From Actinoplanes cyaneus (GTDB taxonomy: Bacteria > Actinomycetota > Actinomycetes > Mycobacteriales > Micromonosporaceae), in assembly GCF_016862095.1 (NCBI RefSeq), contig NZ_BOMH01000043.1, positions 62,001 through 126,000 of the forward strand: DNA of 64,000 nt, given 5' to 3'. The notes under the pieces were generated by a model that had not been told where the DNA came from, did no database searches, and was given only the letters and a program-made list of their open reading frames with translations. Positions 27,335-34,790 of the stretch are shown one piece after another. Each line of letters starts with the position of its first letter. Within the stretch, counting starts at the first letter, position 1. Position numbers and translations under genes: made by a program.

Positions 27335-28462
27335 GTGGCTGAGTCTGCGAAACGCCGTGCGCCGCTGTGGGCGCGATTGTCCGGGGTCCTCGGCGCCGTG
27401 CTGATGGTGACCAGCGGCGGGGTGCTGGTCACCGGCTCGAGCCTGATCACGCGGTACACCGGGTCGATCGACGCGGACGGCAGCCTGATCGGCGGGCCGG
27501 CGTCGGGCGCGGCCCGGAACACCCCGGCCGACATCCGCGGGCCGCTCGACATCCTGCTGGCCGGGATCGACCCACGCGACGATCGCACCGCGCCGCGCTC
27601 CGACTCGATCATCGTGGCGCACCTTCCGGCGGGCATGGATCAGGTCTACCTGTTCTCCGTCCCGCGGGACCTCTACGTGGACATCCCGGCCTTCGCACCG
27701 ACCGGGTTCGGCGGCGGCCGGTCGAAGATCAACGCCGCCATGTCGTACGGGAGCCCGGTCGGTGACGGCAGGCACGACGTGAAGCAGGGCTTCCAGTTGC
27801 TCGCCAGGACGGTCACGCAACTGACCGGCATCGAGGCCTTCGACGCCGGGGCGATCATCAACTTCGGCGGCTTCAAGGACATCGTCGAGGCGGTGGGCGG
27901 CGTGACCATGCGGATCGACATGCGGGTGAGGTCCGAACACCTCCGGCCCGACGGCACCCCGCGCCACCGGCGGGCGTCGTGCGCCGGCAAATCCTGCGCG
28001 CACCCGTACATCGGGCCGCAGAAGACGTACCAGCCGGGGACCTACCACCTGCGGGCCTGGGAGGCGCTGGACTACGTGCGGCAGCGTTACGGGCTGCCGA
28101 ACAGCGACTACGACCGGCAGCGGCACCAGCAGCAGTTCATCAAGGCGATGGCCGCGAAGGTGATGAGCAAGGGCGTGATCAGCAATCCGGCCAGGCTGAC
28201 GAAGGTCCTGGGCTCGGCCGGCGACGCGCTCACCTTCGACGGCAACGGGCACAGCGTGCTCGACTGGGGCCTGGCGCTGAAGGGCCTGAACACCGACAAC
28301 ATGGTCTCGATCAAGTTGTCCGGGGGCGGGCTCTACGAGGGCGGGAGATACCTGGGAGAGAAGCTGGCTCCGGGGTCGGAGGAGTTCTTCGCAGCGGTCC
28401 GGCAGGACAAGATCCAGGAGTTTCTGCTGGCCCACCCGGAATTCGTGAACAAGAACGCCTAA
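27335..28462 (+). CDS. LytR-CpsA-Psr (LCP) family cell-wall ligase
   Basis: LCP enzymes move anionic glycopolymers from a lipid carrier to peptidoglycan, outside the membrane. The 375-residue protein has one N-terminal membrane helix (about 12-34) and the LCP core with LLAGIDPRDD, RSDSIIVAHL, FSVPRDLYVDIP, and the C-terminal ALDYVRQRYGLPNSDYDRQRHQQQF motif region with its conserved Arg residues (given as a region near 245-270). Two Cys near 210 (CAGKSC) may pair. The start is GTG at 27335. Its place between atpD and atpC is odd: the encoded function has no known link to ATP synthesis. Confidence 0.9.
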   Translation: MAESAKRRAPLWARLSGVLGAVLMVTSGGVLVTGSSLITRYTGSIDADGSLIGGPASGAARNTPADIRGPLDILLAGIDPRDDRTAPRSDSIIVAHLPAGMDQVYLFSVPRDLYVDIPAFAPTGFGGGRSKINAAMSYGSPVGDGRHDVKQGFQLLARTVTQLTGIEAFDAGAIINFGGFKDIVEAVGGVTMRIDMRVRSEHLRPDGTPRHRRASCAGKSCAHPYIGPQKTYQPGTYHLRAWEALDYVRQRYGLPNSDYDRQRHQQQFIKAMAAKVMSKGVISNPARLTKVLGSAGDALTFDGNGHSVLDWGLALKGLNTDNMVSIKLSGGGLYEGGRYLGEKLAPGSEEFFAAVRQDKIQEFLLAHPEFVNKNA

Positions 28463-28493
28463 CCCCGGGCGAACGGCCGGGGCGGGCGCCGAT

Positions 28494-28499
28494 TAGACT
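28494..28499 (+). promoter_or_regulatory. Predicted -10 element of the atpC promoter
   Basis: TAGACT, a typical actinobacterial -10, lies 38 bases before the atpC GTG and after the LCP stop. No strong -35 is seen. It would give atpC and the DUF2550 gene their own transcript. Confidence 0.45.
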
Positions 28500-28536
28500 T
28501 TCACCCATTCGGTTCGCAGCGTCAGAGGGAGACAGC

Positions 28537-28818
28537 GTGGCCAACCAGCTTCACGTCGAGGTCGTCGCCGTCGAGGAGAAGGTCTGGGTCGGTGAGGCCG
28601 AGATGCTCGTCGCGCGCACCACCGAGGGTGAGATCGGTGTGCTGCCGGGCCACTCTCCGCTGCTCGGCCTGCTCAAGGAGCCGTCCCAGGTCCGGGTGAA
28701 ACTCGCCGGTGGCGAGCAGCTGACCTACGACGTCGCGGGGGGCTTCCTCTCGATCGACGCGAACGGTGTCACGGTGCTCGCCGAGAGCGCCACGCCGGCC
28801 ACTCCCGAGCAGCACTGA
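28537..28818 (+). CDS. atpC: ATP synthase F1 subunit epsilon, short form
   Basis: Only 93 residues: the N-terminal beta-sandwich is complete (LHVEVVAVEEKVWVGEAEM, GEIGVLPGHSPLLGLL, GGFLSIDANGVTVLAESA), but the usual C-terminal helical hairpin of about 45 residues is missing. That hairpin inhibits ATP hydrolysis in other bacteria, so inhibition here must work differently. GAGGGAG precedes the GTG. The gene is parted from atpD by the LCP gene and a terminator. Confidence 0.93.
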   Translation: MANQLHVEVVAVEEKVWVGEAEMLVARTTEGEIGVLPGHSPLLGLLKEPSQVRVKLAGGEQLTYDVAGGFLSIDANGVTVLAESATPATPEQH

Positions 28819-28826
28819 CGCCGCCG

Positions 28827-29294
28827 ATGCGGGTTCTGGAAGTCTTCGGAATCTGCGTCGTCGCGCTGCTCGCACTTCTCTTCGCCATCTTCTTCCGCCG
28901 CCGCCTGCTCATGCTGGGCGGCGGCACCATCCGATTGCAGGTCCGCACCAGCACGATGGTGCCGGGCCGCGGGTGGTCGCCCGGGCTGGGCCAGTTCGTC
29001 GGTGACGAGCTCCGCTTCCACAAGATGTTCAGCCTGGCGGTCCGTCCCAAGCGGGTGCTCGACCGGCGGCTCCTGACGATTGCCGAGCGGCGGCTGCCGA
29101 CCGGGCCGGAGCGGCTGACCATGCCCGGTCACTGGGTGGTGCTGCGCTGCGCGACGGGTGACACCGAGCTGGAGATCGCCATGGCCGAGACCACGGTGAC
29201 CGGCTTCCTCTCCTGGCTCGAGGCCGGCCCGCCGCGGGATCCGGGCAGCGTCCCGGGTCGTTCGATCTTCGGCCCGCGCCGGCTGGAGAGCTGA
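28827..29294 (+). CDS. DUF2550 family membrane-anchored protein
   Basis: The 155-residue protein has one N-terminal membrane helix (FGICVVALLALLFAIFF) followed by a basic soluble domain of about 120 residues with WSPGLGQFVGDELRFHKMFSL. The family is restricted to actinobacteria and normally follows atpC, as here (8-base gap). Its function is unknown. Confidence 0.88.
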   Translation: MRVLEVFGICVVALLALLFAIFFRRRLLMLGGGTIRLQVRTSTMVPGRGWSPGLGQFVGDELRFHKMFSLAVRPKRVLDRRLLTIAERRLPTGPERLTMPGHWVVLRCATGDTELEIAMAETTVTGFLSWLEAGPPRDPGSVPGRSIFGPRRLES

Positions 29295-29430
29295 GCCGCA
29301 CCAGTTCGTGAGCTGAGCTGCGTCAGGTCGTGAGCTGATCCGCGGCTCACTCCGCCGGTGCGCGTCGCCCTCGTGCGCGAGCCGCACCACCTGTTCGGGA
29401 TTGGCCGTCGCACGTGACCGCACGGCCGCC

Positions 29431-29436
29431 TAGCGT
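29431..29436 (+). promoter_or_regulatory. Predicted -10 element of the phzF-like gene
   Basis: TAGCGT ends 7 bases before the ATG at 29444, with no ribosome binding site between, implying a leaderless mRNA. The gap before it (29295-29430) holds three GTGAGCTGA-like copies and nothing else. Confidence 0.4.
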
Positions 29437-29443
29437 CGGGGTC

Positions 29444-30271
29444 ATGCGGATTCGAATCGTCGACGCCTTCACCGACCGCCCCTTCGCCGGGAACCCGGCC
29501 GGCGTCCTGATCCTCGACGGGGACACGTTCCCGGCCGACGACTGGATGCAGCGGATCGCCGTCGAGGTCAACCACTCCGAGACCGCCTTCCTGCACCGCC
29601 TGCCCGCCGGCGGCGACGCGGACTGGGCGCTGCGCTGGTTCACCCCGGCGGCCGAGGTCGCCCTCTGCGGCCACGCCACTCTCGCCAGCGCGCACGTGCT
29701 GCACCGGGCCGGCCTGATCTCCGGCCGCGTCCGGTTCCGGACCGTCCGCAGTGGCATCCTCACCGCGGAGGTGGGCGAGGACGGGCTGATCACGCTCGAC
29801 TTCCCGGCCTCGCCGCTGAGCCCGCTCGACGTGGACCCGGCGCTGGTCGTGGCCCTGGGCACCGACGTGGTGGCCACCCACTGGACCGGGCCGATCACCG
29901 ACGACGTGCTGGTCGAGGCCGCGGACGAGAAGACGGTCCGCGGGCTGACCCCGGACCTGGGCGCGCTCGCCGAGCTGACCCGGCGCGGCGTGCTCGTCAC
30001 CGCCGCGGCCGGTGACCCGGCGGCCGGATACGACTTCGTCTCCCGGTTCTTCGCCCCGGCGGTCGGGGTGGCCGAGGATCCGGTGACCGGTTCCGCCCAC
30101 ACCGCGCTGACGCCCTTCTGGACCGCGCGGCTGGGCCGGAACGAACTGACGGGATATCAGGCGTCGGCCCGCGGGGGCCTGGTCAAGGTCGCCCTCCGGG
30201 GTGACCGCACCCTGCTCGGCGGTTACGCGGTCACCACGATCGACGGAGAGCTCCAGGTCCCTCCCGGGTAG
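29444..30271 (+). CDS. PhzF family epimerase/isomerase
   Basis: PhzF-fold proteins have two alike halves around a catalytic Glu. The motifs seen are DAFTDRPFAGNPAGV near the start, NHSETAFL with the candidate Glu45, CGHATLASAHVL, and DPVTGSAHTAL. The 275-residue length is normal. No phenazine genes are near, so the substrate is unknown. The start at 29444 is preferred because the fold begins there and a -10 element sits just upstream. Confidence 0.9.
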   Translation: MRIRIVDAFTDRPFAGNPAGVLILDGDTFPADDWMQRIAVEVNHSETAFLHRLPAGGDADWALRWFTPAAEVALCGHATLASAHVLHRAGLISGRVRFRTVRSGILTAEVGEDGLITLDFPASPLSPLDVDPALVVALGTDVVATHWTGPITDDVLVEAADEKTVRGLTPDLGALAELTRRGVLVTAAAGDPAAGYDFVSRFFAPAVGVAEDPVTGSAHTALTPFWTARLGRNELTGYQASARGGLVKVALRGDRTLLGGYAVTTIDGELQVPPG

Positions 30272-30280
30272 GCGCGGCGG

Positions 30281-30853
30281 TCAGCGGGACCCGCCGGGCA
30301 CCCACTTCACGTCGCCGTCCGGGTTCGCCACCCGGGACAGGATGAAGAGCAGGTCGGAGAGCCGGTTCAGGTACTTCGCCGGGAGCACGGGCGTGCGCTC
30401 CGGGTCGGCCTCGATCAGCGCCCACGCCGACCGCTCGGCCCGCCGCGCGACGGTCCGCGCGACGTGCAGCAGCGCCGCCCCCGGGGTGCCACCCGGCAGG
30501 ATGAAACTGTCCAGCGCGGCCAGGCGCTCGTTGAACTCGTCGCACCAGCCCTCGAGACGGGTCACATACTCCTCGGTGATCCGCAGCGGCGGGTACGGCG
30601 GGTTCTCGTCGAGCGGGTTCCCGAGATCCGCCCCGAGGTCGAAGAGGTCGTTCTGGATGCGGCCCAGCACCGCCCGTACGTCATCGGGAAGTGAACCGAG
30701 AGCCAGAGCGACGCCCAGAGCCGCGTTGCATTCGTCGGCGTCGGCGTAGGCCGCGATGCGGGGATCGGTCTTCGCCGCCACCTCGTTGTTGACCAGGCGG
30801 GTCTGCCCGGCGTCGCCGGTCCGGGTGTAGATACGGGTGAGATGAACAGCCAT
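30281..30853 (-). CDS. ATP:cob(I)alamin adenosyltransferase, PduO type
   Basis: The enzyme makes adenosylcobalamin, the cofactor of acyl-CoA mutases. It has the N-terminal ATP-binding TRTGDAGQT, the DECNAALG segment, the RIQNDLFDLGADL helix and the C-terminal RTVARRAER and YLNRLSDLLFILSR motifs of the PduO/MMAB family. It is 190 residues long. It likely serves the mutase at 55392, whose chaperone (MeaB) and epimerase are in the same window. It is transcribed divergently from murA. Confidence 0.93.
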   Translation of the reverse strand: MAVHLTRIYTRTGDAGQTRLVNNEVAAKTDPRIAAYADADECNAALGVALALGSLPDDVRAVLGRIQNDLFDLGADLGNPLDENPPYPPLRITEEYVTRLEGWCDEFNERLAALDSFILPGGTPGAALLHVARTVARRAERSAWALIEADPERTPVLPAKYLNRLSDLLFILSRVANPDGDVKWVPGGSR

Positions 30854-30859
30854 GCAGCC

Positions 30860-30865
30860 ACCCTA
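30860..30865 (-). promoter_or_regulatory. Predicted -10 element of the cobalamin adenosyltransferase gene
   Basis: On the minus strand TAGGGT ends 6 bases before the ATG at 30853, with no ribosome binding site, so the mRNA is probably leaderless. Confidence 0.4.
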
Positions 30866-30890
30866 TGCAGTCGCGGTGGGATCCGGACCA

Positions 30891-30896
30891 TACGAT
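30891..30896 (+). promoter_or_regulatory. Predicted -10 element of murA
   Basis: TACGAT ends 7 bases before the GTG at 30904. It overlaps an in-frame ATG at 30895, which argues that translation starts at the GTG, on a leaderless transcript. Confidence 0.4.
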
Positions 30897-30903
30897 GGCC
30901 CGC

Positions 30904-32184
30904 GTGGATGTGATCAGGGTCAAGGGCGGGGCTCCGCTCACCGGTGACGTCGCGGTCGGTGGCGCGAAGAACTCGGCGCTCAAGCTGATGGCGGTCGCGC
31001 TGCTCGGCGAGGGCCGCAGCGTGGTCTCCAACGTCCCGCGGATCACCGACATCGCGATCATGGCCGAGGTGCTGCGCCGGCTGGGCTGCGACGTCGTGCT
31101 GGACGGCACCGAGGCGATCATCGACGTGCCGCTGGAGCCGGGCGCCGAGGCGGATTACGACCTGGTCCGGCGGCTGCGCGCGTCGATCTGCGTGCTCGGG
31201 CCGCTGCTGGCCCGCCGCGGTTACGTGCGGGTGGCGCTCCCCGGCGGCGACATGATCGGCTCCCGGGGCCTGGACATGCACGTCTCCGGCCTGGCCCGGA
31301 TGGGCGCGGAGATCTCCAACGAGCACGGCTTCGTGATCGCCTCGGCGCCGGCCGGTCTGCGCGGCTCCAAGATCTGGCTGGACTTCCCGAGCGTCGGCGC
31401 CACCGAGAACCTGCTGATGGCGGCCGTCCTGGCCAAGGGGATCACGGAGATCGACAACGCCGCCCGCGAGCCGGAGATCGTCGACATCTGCGAGATGCTC
31501 ACGGCGATGGGCGCGCGGATCGAGGGCGCCGGCACGTCGACGCTGATCATCGAGGGGGTGGACGGGCCGCTCAAGCCGGTGCGGCACACCACGATCGGTG
31601 ACCGGATCGTCGGTGGCACCTGGGCGTACGGTGCCGCGATGACCCGTGGTGACGTCACGATCCACGGCGTACGTCCCGAGTTCCTCGACATCGCGCTGGA
31701 CAAGCTGGTGTCGGCGGGCGCGACGATCGAGCCGGGCGACAACCGGTTCCGGGTGCGGATGACCGAGCGGCCCAAGCACGTCGACATCGTCACCCTGCCG
31801 TACCCGGGTTTCGCCACCGACCTGCTGCCGATGGCGATCGGTCTCGCCTCGGTGGCCGAGGGCCCGTCGCTGATCACCGAGAACATCTTCGACGGCCGGT
31901 TCATGTTCGTGAACGAGATGGTCCGGCTCGGCGCGGACATCCGCACCGACGGTCACCACGCTGTCGTCAACGGGCGGGACAGGTTGTCCGGCGCCCCGGT
32001 GCGGGCCACCGACATCCGGGCCGGGGCGGGCCTGGTCATCGCCGGGCTGTGCGCGGACGGGGTGACCGAGGTCGGCGAGGTGCACCACATCGATCGGGGC
32101 TACCCGGACTTCGTCGCCGACCTGGCGCGCCTGGGTGTCGAGGTGGAGCGGACCGACGTGCCGGAGCCGACCTTCGACTTCTAG
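30904..32184 (+). CDS. murA: UDP-N-acetylglucosamine 1-carboxyvinyltransferase, fosfomycin-insensitive type
   Basis: MurA adds enolpyruvate to UDP-GlcNAc, the first committed step of peptidoglycan synthesis. Signatures are GGAKNSALKLMAVALL at the start and GRFMFVNEM / HHAVVNGRDRLSG near the end. The catalytic loop reads ALPGGDMIGSRGLD: Asp116 replaces the Cys that fosfomycin alkylates in E. coli, as in Mycobacterium MurA, and the Arg-Pro of GARPVD is Arg-Gly. The length from the GTG is 426 residues; a start at ATG 30895 would add three. Confidence 0.94.
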   Translation: MDVIRVKGGAPLTGDVAVGGAKNSALKLMAVALLGEGRSVVSNVPRITDIAIMAEVLRRLGCDVVLDGTEAIIDVPLEPGAEADYDLVRRLRASICVLGPLLARRGYVRVALPGGDMIGSRGLDMHVSGLARMGAEISNEHGFVIASAPAGLRGSKIWLDFPSVGATENLLMAAVLAKGITEIDNAAREPEIVDICEMLTAMGARIEGAGTSTLIIEGVDGPLKPVRHTTIGDRIVGGTWAYGAAMTRGDVTIHGVRPEFLDIALDKLVSAGATIEPGDNRFRVRMTERPKHVDIVTLPYPGFATDLLPMAIGLASVAEGPSLITENIFDGRFMFVNEMVRLGADIRTDGHHAVVNGRDRLSGAPVRATDIRAGAGLVIAGLCADGVTEVGEVHHIDRGYPDFVADLARLGVEVERTDVPEPTFDF

Positions 32185-32203
32185 GTTCTCGGCAGGGCAC
32201 CGT

Positions 32204-32548
32204 CTAGGAGGAGCCGACCAGGCGTCGCGCCTCCTCCACCTCCTCGGCGAAGACCAGCACGCAGACCCGCCCGTCCCGGCGGATCGCGCTCGTGGCACGG
32301 ATGCCGGCGGACGAGAGCAACCGCCGGATCTCGTCGGCGACCTCCGGCTCGTCGGTGACCGCGGCCGGCGACAGGAGCCCGTAGTCCTCCTGCTCGCCTC
32401 GCTCCCCGAAGATCGCGAGGCCGTCCGCGTAACCGTCGACGGGGCCGGTGGGTTGCAGGCCCATGCGCCAGAAGACGGCGCCCAGAAAGCCGACCAGACC
32501 GACGGCGATCAATGGTCCGATGAGGTACCAGCCGTCGCTCGTGGCCAT
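32204..32548 (-). CDS. Small membrane-anchored protein of unknown function
   Basis: The 114-residue protein has one N-terminal membrane helix (WYLIGPLIAVGLVGFLGAVFW) and a soluble C-terminal domain ending DGRVCVLVFAEEVEEARRLVG. That ending resembles the DUF2007 fold of putative signal-transducing proteins, but the match is weak. It is convergent with murA (19-base gap) and divergent from the hydroxybutyryl-CoA dehydrogenase gene. Confidence 0.7.
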   Translation of the reverse strand: MATSDGWYLIGPLIAVGLVGFLGAVFWRMGLQPTGPVDGYADGLAIFGERGEQEDYGLLSPAAVTDEPEVADEIRRLLSSAGIRATSAIRRDGRVCVLVFAEEVEEARRLVGSS

Positions 32549-32651
32549 GCGCACAGTCTGGCACCGCACTGAGCGGGTTTTTGGCGAATTGCCCCGAACG
32601 GGAACATCGAAGTCCGCACCGGGGGCCTAAGTTTCCGTTAAGTAACCCCGC

Positions 32652-32657
32652 TACACT
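32652..32657 (+). promoter_or_regulatory. Predicted -10 element of the 3-hydroxybutyryl-CoA dehydrogenase gene
   Basis: TACACT lies 27 bases before the ATG; with a start near 32664 the leader would be about 20 bases and contain the ribosome binding site AAAGGAG. The -35 is unclear. Confidence 0.4.
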
Positions 32658-32684
32658 GTGGCCCCATCTGACAAAGGAGTGAGC

Positions 32685-33533
32685 ATGGCGGGTCGTCTCG
32701 CGGTCATCGGGTCCGGACTGATGGGCTCCGGCATCGCACAGGTGTCGGCGCAGGCCGGGTGGCAGGTCACGATGCGGGACGTCGACGACGCCTCGCTCAA
32801 GCGCGGTCTCGGCGCGATCCGCGACTCGCTGGCCCGGTTCGCCGCCAAGGGCAAGATCGCCGAGGGGGACGTCGAGGCGACCCTGCAGCGGATCACCCCG
32901 ACCACCGACCTGGACGCGGTGGCCGAGGCCGACGTCGTCGTCGAGGCGATCTTCGAGAAGGTCGAGGCGAAGCACGACGTCTTCAAGCAGCTCGACAAGA
33001 TCTGCAAGGCCGGCGCGATCCTCGGCACGAACACGTCGGCCATCCCGATCACCCAGATCGCCGCGATCACCTCGCGGCCCGAGTCGGTGGTCGGCATCCA
33101 CTTCTTCTCGCCCGTCCCGATGATGAAGCTGGTCGAGCTCGTCCGCGGCTACCAGACGTCGGACGAGACCGTCGCCGCGGCACGCAACTTCGCCGAGGAG
33201 GTCGGCAAGACCTGCGTCGAGGTCAAGCGCGACGTCGCCGGCTTCGTCTCCAACCGGCTCTTCTCGGCGCTGCTCGTCGAGGCGATCAAGCTCGTCGAGT
33301 CCGGCGTCGTCTCCGCCGCCGACCTGGACACGGTCATGAAGCTGGGCTTCGGGCACGCCATGGGCCCGCTCGCCACTGTCGACCTGACCGGTCTCGACGT
33401 CATGCTCAACGCCGCGGGGAACATCTACCGCGACACCCAGGACGAGAAGTTCTTCCCGCCGGAGCTGCTGCAGCGCATGGTCACCGCCGGCGACCTCGGC
33501 CGCAAGACCGGCAAGGGCTTCTACAGCTACTGA
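32685..33533 (+). CDS. 3-hydroxybutyryl-CoA dehydrogenase
   Basis: The 282-residue enzyme oxidises or forms 3-hydroxyacyl-CoA with NAD(P). The dinucleotide-binding motif is VIGSGLMGSGIAQ (residues 6-18). The catalytic His-Glu pair lies in VGIHFFSPVPMMKLVE. The C-terminal dimer domain has DVAGFVSNRL and ends GKGFYSY. It is the short, stand-alone form (no hydratase domain), as in butyrate, polyhydroxybutyrate and ethylmalonyl-CoA metabolism. ATG at 32685 follows AAAGGAGTGAGC. A terminator follows the gene. Confidence 0.93.
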   Translation: MAGRLAVIGSGLMGSGIAQVSAQAGWQVTMRDVDDASLKRGLGAIRDSLARFAAKGKIAEGDVEATLQRITPTTDLDAVAEADVVVEAIFEKVEAKHDVFKQLDKICKAGAILGTNTSAIPITQIAAITSRPESVVGIHFFSPVPMMKLVELVRGYQTSDETVAAARNFAEEVGKTCVEVKRDVAGFVSNRLFSALLVEAIKLVESGVVSAADLDTVMKLGFGHAMGPLATVDLTGLDVMLNAAGNIYRDTQDEKFFPPELLQRMVTAGDLGRKTGKGFYSY

Positions 33534-33550
33534 CCGCTCCCGATCATCTT

Positions 33551-33585
33551 GAGTGCCCCGGCCCGCTGCCGGGGCTCTCGTTTTT
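33551..33585 (+). terminator. Intrinsic terminator after 3-hydroxybutyryl-CoA dehydrogenase gene
   Basis: An 11-bp stem with one mismatch (33551-33561 and 33569-33579) is followed by GTTTTT. It shows that the palindromes further downstream are not needed to end this transcript. Confidence 0.85.
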
Positions 33586-33676
33586 CACGACCCTGATCCG
33601 GTACGCCGTGAGCCCGGTCCCGTGGCACCCCACGCCAGCTCGCCGCCGCTCGAGCCCGCCGCGCGCCTCCCGCTTC

Positions 33677-33733
33677 CCGGCTGGTTGTCATGGGCGTTAT
33701 TCGTGCCTCATAACGCCCATGAGGACCAGCTGG
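33677..33733. repeat. Palindromic repeat, family 1, copy B
   Basis: Arms 33677-33700 and 33710-33733 match at 21 of 24 positions around loop TCGTGCCTC. The loop is the inverse complement of the loop in copies C and D, so this copy is inserted in the opposite orientation. Confidence 0.85.
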
Positions 33734-33892
33734 CACCTGGACGCGCGCTGCGGGCGTGAGCGCGCGCGGGGCTGGCGTGAGCGAGCGGGGCTGGCGTGGG
33801 CGCGACCGGTGTGAGCGCGCGATCCTGCCGGCGTGAGCGCGTGCGGGTCTGGCGTGGGCGCTGCGGGCGTGAGCGCGGGCGGCGCGGGCTGT

Positions 33893-33947
33893 CCGGCTGG
33901 TTCTGGTGGGCGTTATGAGGCACGAATAACGCCCACCAGAACCAGCC
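33893..33947. repeat. Palindromic repeat, family 1, copy C
   Basis: Arms 33895-33916 and 33926-33947 pair perfectly over 22 bp around loop GAGGCACGA. Where copies A and D have CTCATGGGCG this copy has CTGGTGGGCG, and the opposite arm carries the compensating change. Confidence 0.9.
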
Positions 33948-34034
33948 CGGTGCGGGAGCGCGCCGCCGGCCCCGGCACGGCGGAGGTCGCGCGGGAGCGT
34001 CACGGGACCGGGCTCACGACGTACGCGCGAAGGG

Positions 34035-34790
34035 TCACCGGGTGGCGAAGGAGAGCGAGAGGAAGGTGGCCGCGACCATCCCGCCCAGCAGCGTGAGACC
34101 GATCCCGCCGACGTCGAGGCGGGCGTGCAGGCGCCGGTGGGCGAGGTACGCCGCGGCCGGAACGCCGGCGGACGGCGCGATGATGAACGTGAGCCACCCG
34201 ATGCCGCGGATCAGCAGGCCCCCGAACACGGCCGTGTGACCGAAAGTGACCAGCCCCGCCGCGACCAGGCCGGCCAGGGTCGACGCGAGCGCGCCGATCA
34301 GCGGGAGCAGCGCGAGGGCCCAGCGTGGCAGGAGGCGACGGCCACCGGGCCGGACCCGGTCGTCGATCCGATCGGCGGCGCGGGCCAGCAGCGCGCGCGG
34401 CGACTGCCGGCCGTGTCCGGTCACGACCAGCTCGTCGGAGGTGGGCCCGCGTTGCAGCGCGACCCGTGGCAACGCCTCGATCGGCGCGGGGTCGGGCATC
34501 TCGCCCAGCGCCCGCATCCGCAGCCCGCGGGCGCGCCGCAGCTGGTCCCAGAGCCGCGCGGCCTCCCGGTCCACGTCGAGGACCTGCGCGGCGGCGGCAC
34601 CGGCCCAGCGGTCCGCGGCGAGCGCGTCGTTCTCCGCGCGGGCCAGCTCACCGGCGGCCCGGGCGGCATTGTCCTGGTAGGCCTGTTCCGCGTCGTCGAG
34701 CTCGGCGTCGCGCCGCCGGGTCACCTCGGCCAGGGCGCTCACCATCAACTGGTAGTCGCGGGAGGGTGGCTGCCGGTCACGTGTGGTCAC
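34035..34790 (-). CDS. Coiled-coil protein with C-terminal membrane helices, partner of the FtsK-like ATPase
   Basis: I do not recognise a family. The 251-residue protein has a charged helical N-terminal half (EVTRRRDAELDDAEQAYQ, up to about 95), a linker, and two to three membrane helices in the last 100 residues (WALALLPLIGALASTLAGLVAAG, LIRGIGWLTFIIAPSAGVPAAAY, IGLTLLGGMVAATFLSLSF, given as regions). Its start overlaps the 3' end of the ATPase gene by 14 bases, so the two are one unit; the ATPase itself has no membrane anchor and this protein could supply one. Confidence 0.75.
   Translation of the reverse strand: MTTRDRQPPSRDYQLMVSALAEVTRRRDAELDDAEQAYQDNAARAAGELARAENDALAADRWAGAAAAQVLDVDREAARLWDQLRRARGLRMRALGEMPDPAPIEALPRVALQRGPTSDELVVTGHGRQSPRALLARAADRIDDRVRPGGRRLLPRWALALLPLIGALASTLAGLVAAGLVTFGHTAVFGGLLIRGIGWLTFIIAPSAGVPAAAYLAHRRLHARLDVGGIGLTLLGGMVAATFLSLSFATR

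Larger units (their letters stand above)
33601..34024. repeat. Block bounded by 24-bp inverted repeats, with two palindromes inside
   Basis: The ends 33601-33624 and 34001-34024 are inverse complements with one mismatch in 24. Between them are family 1 palindromes B and C and GC-rich sequence with many GGCGTGAGCG-like units (33766-33890). There is no reading frame with plausible protein composition and no transposase. The block fills the convergent gap between the dehydrogenase terminator and the next minus-strand gene. Confidence 0.8.

Noticed and set aside
29295..29443. A regulatory array made of three GTGAGCTGA-like units
   Set aside because: The units are short and spaced irregularly, one lies at the end of the DUF2550 gene, and chance in GC-rich DNA cannot be excluded.
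33601..34024. An insertion sequence
   Set aside because: It has inverted ends but no transposase frame, and no clear target duplication could be seen. It was kept only as a possible non-autonomous element.
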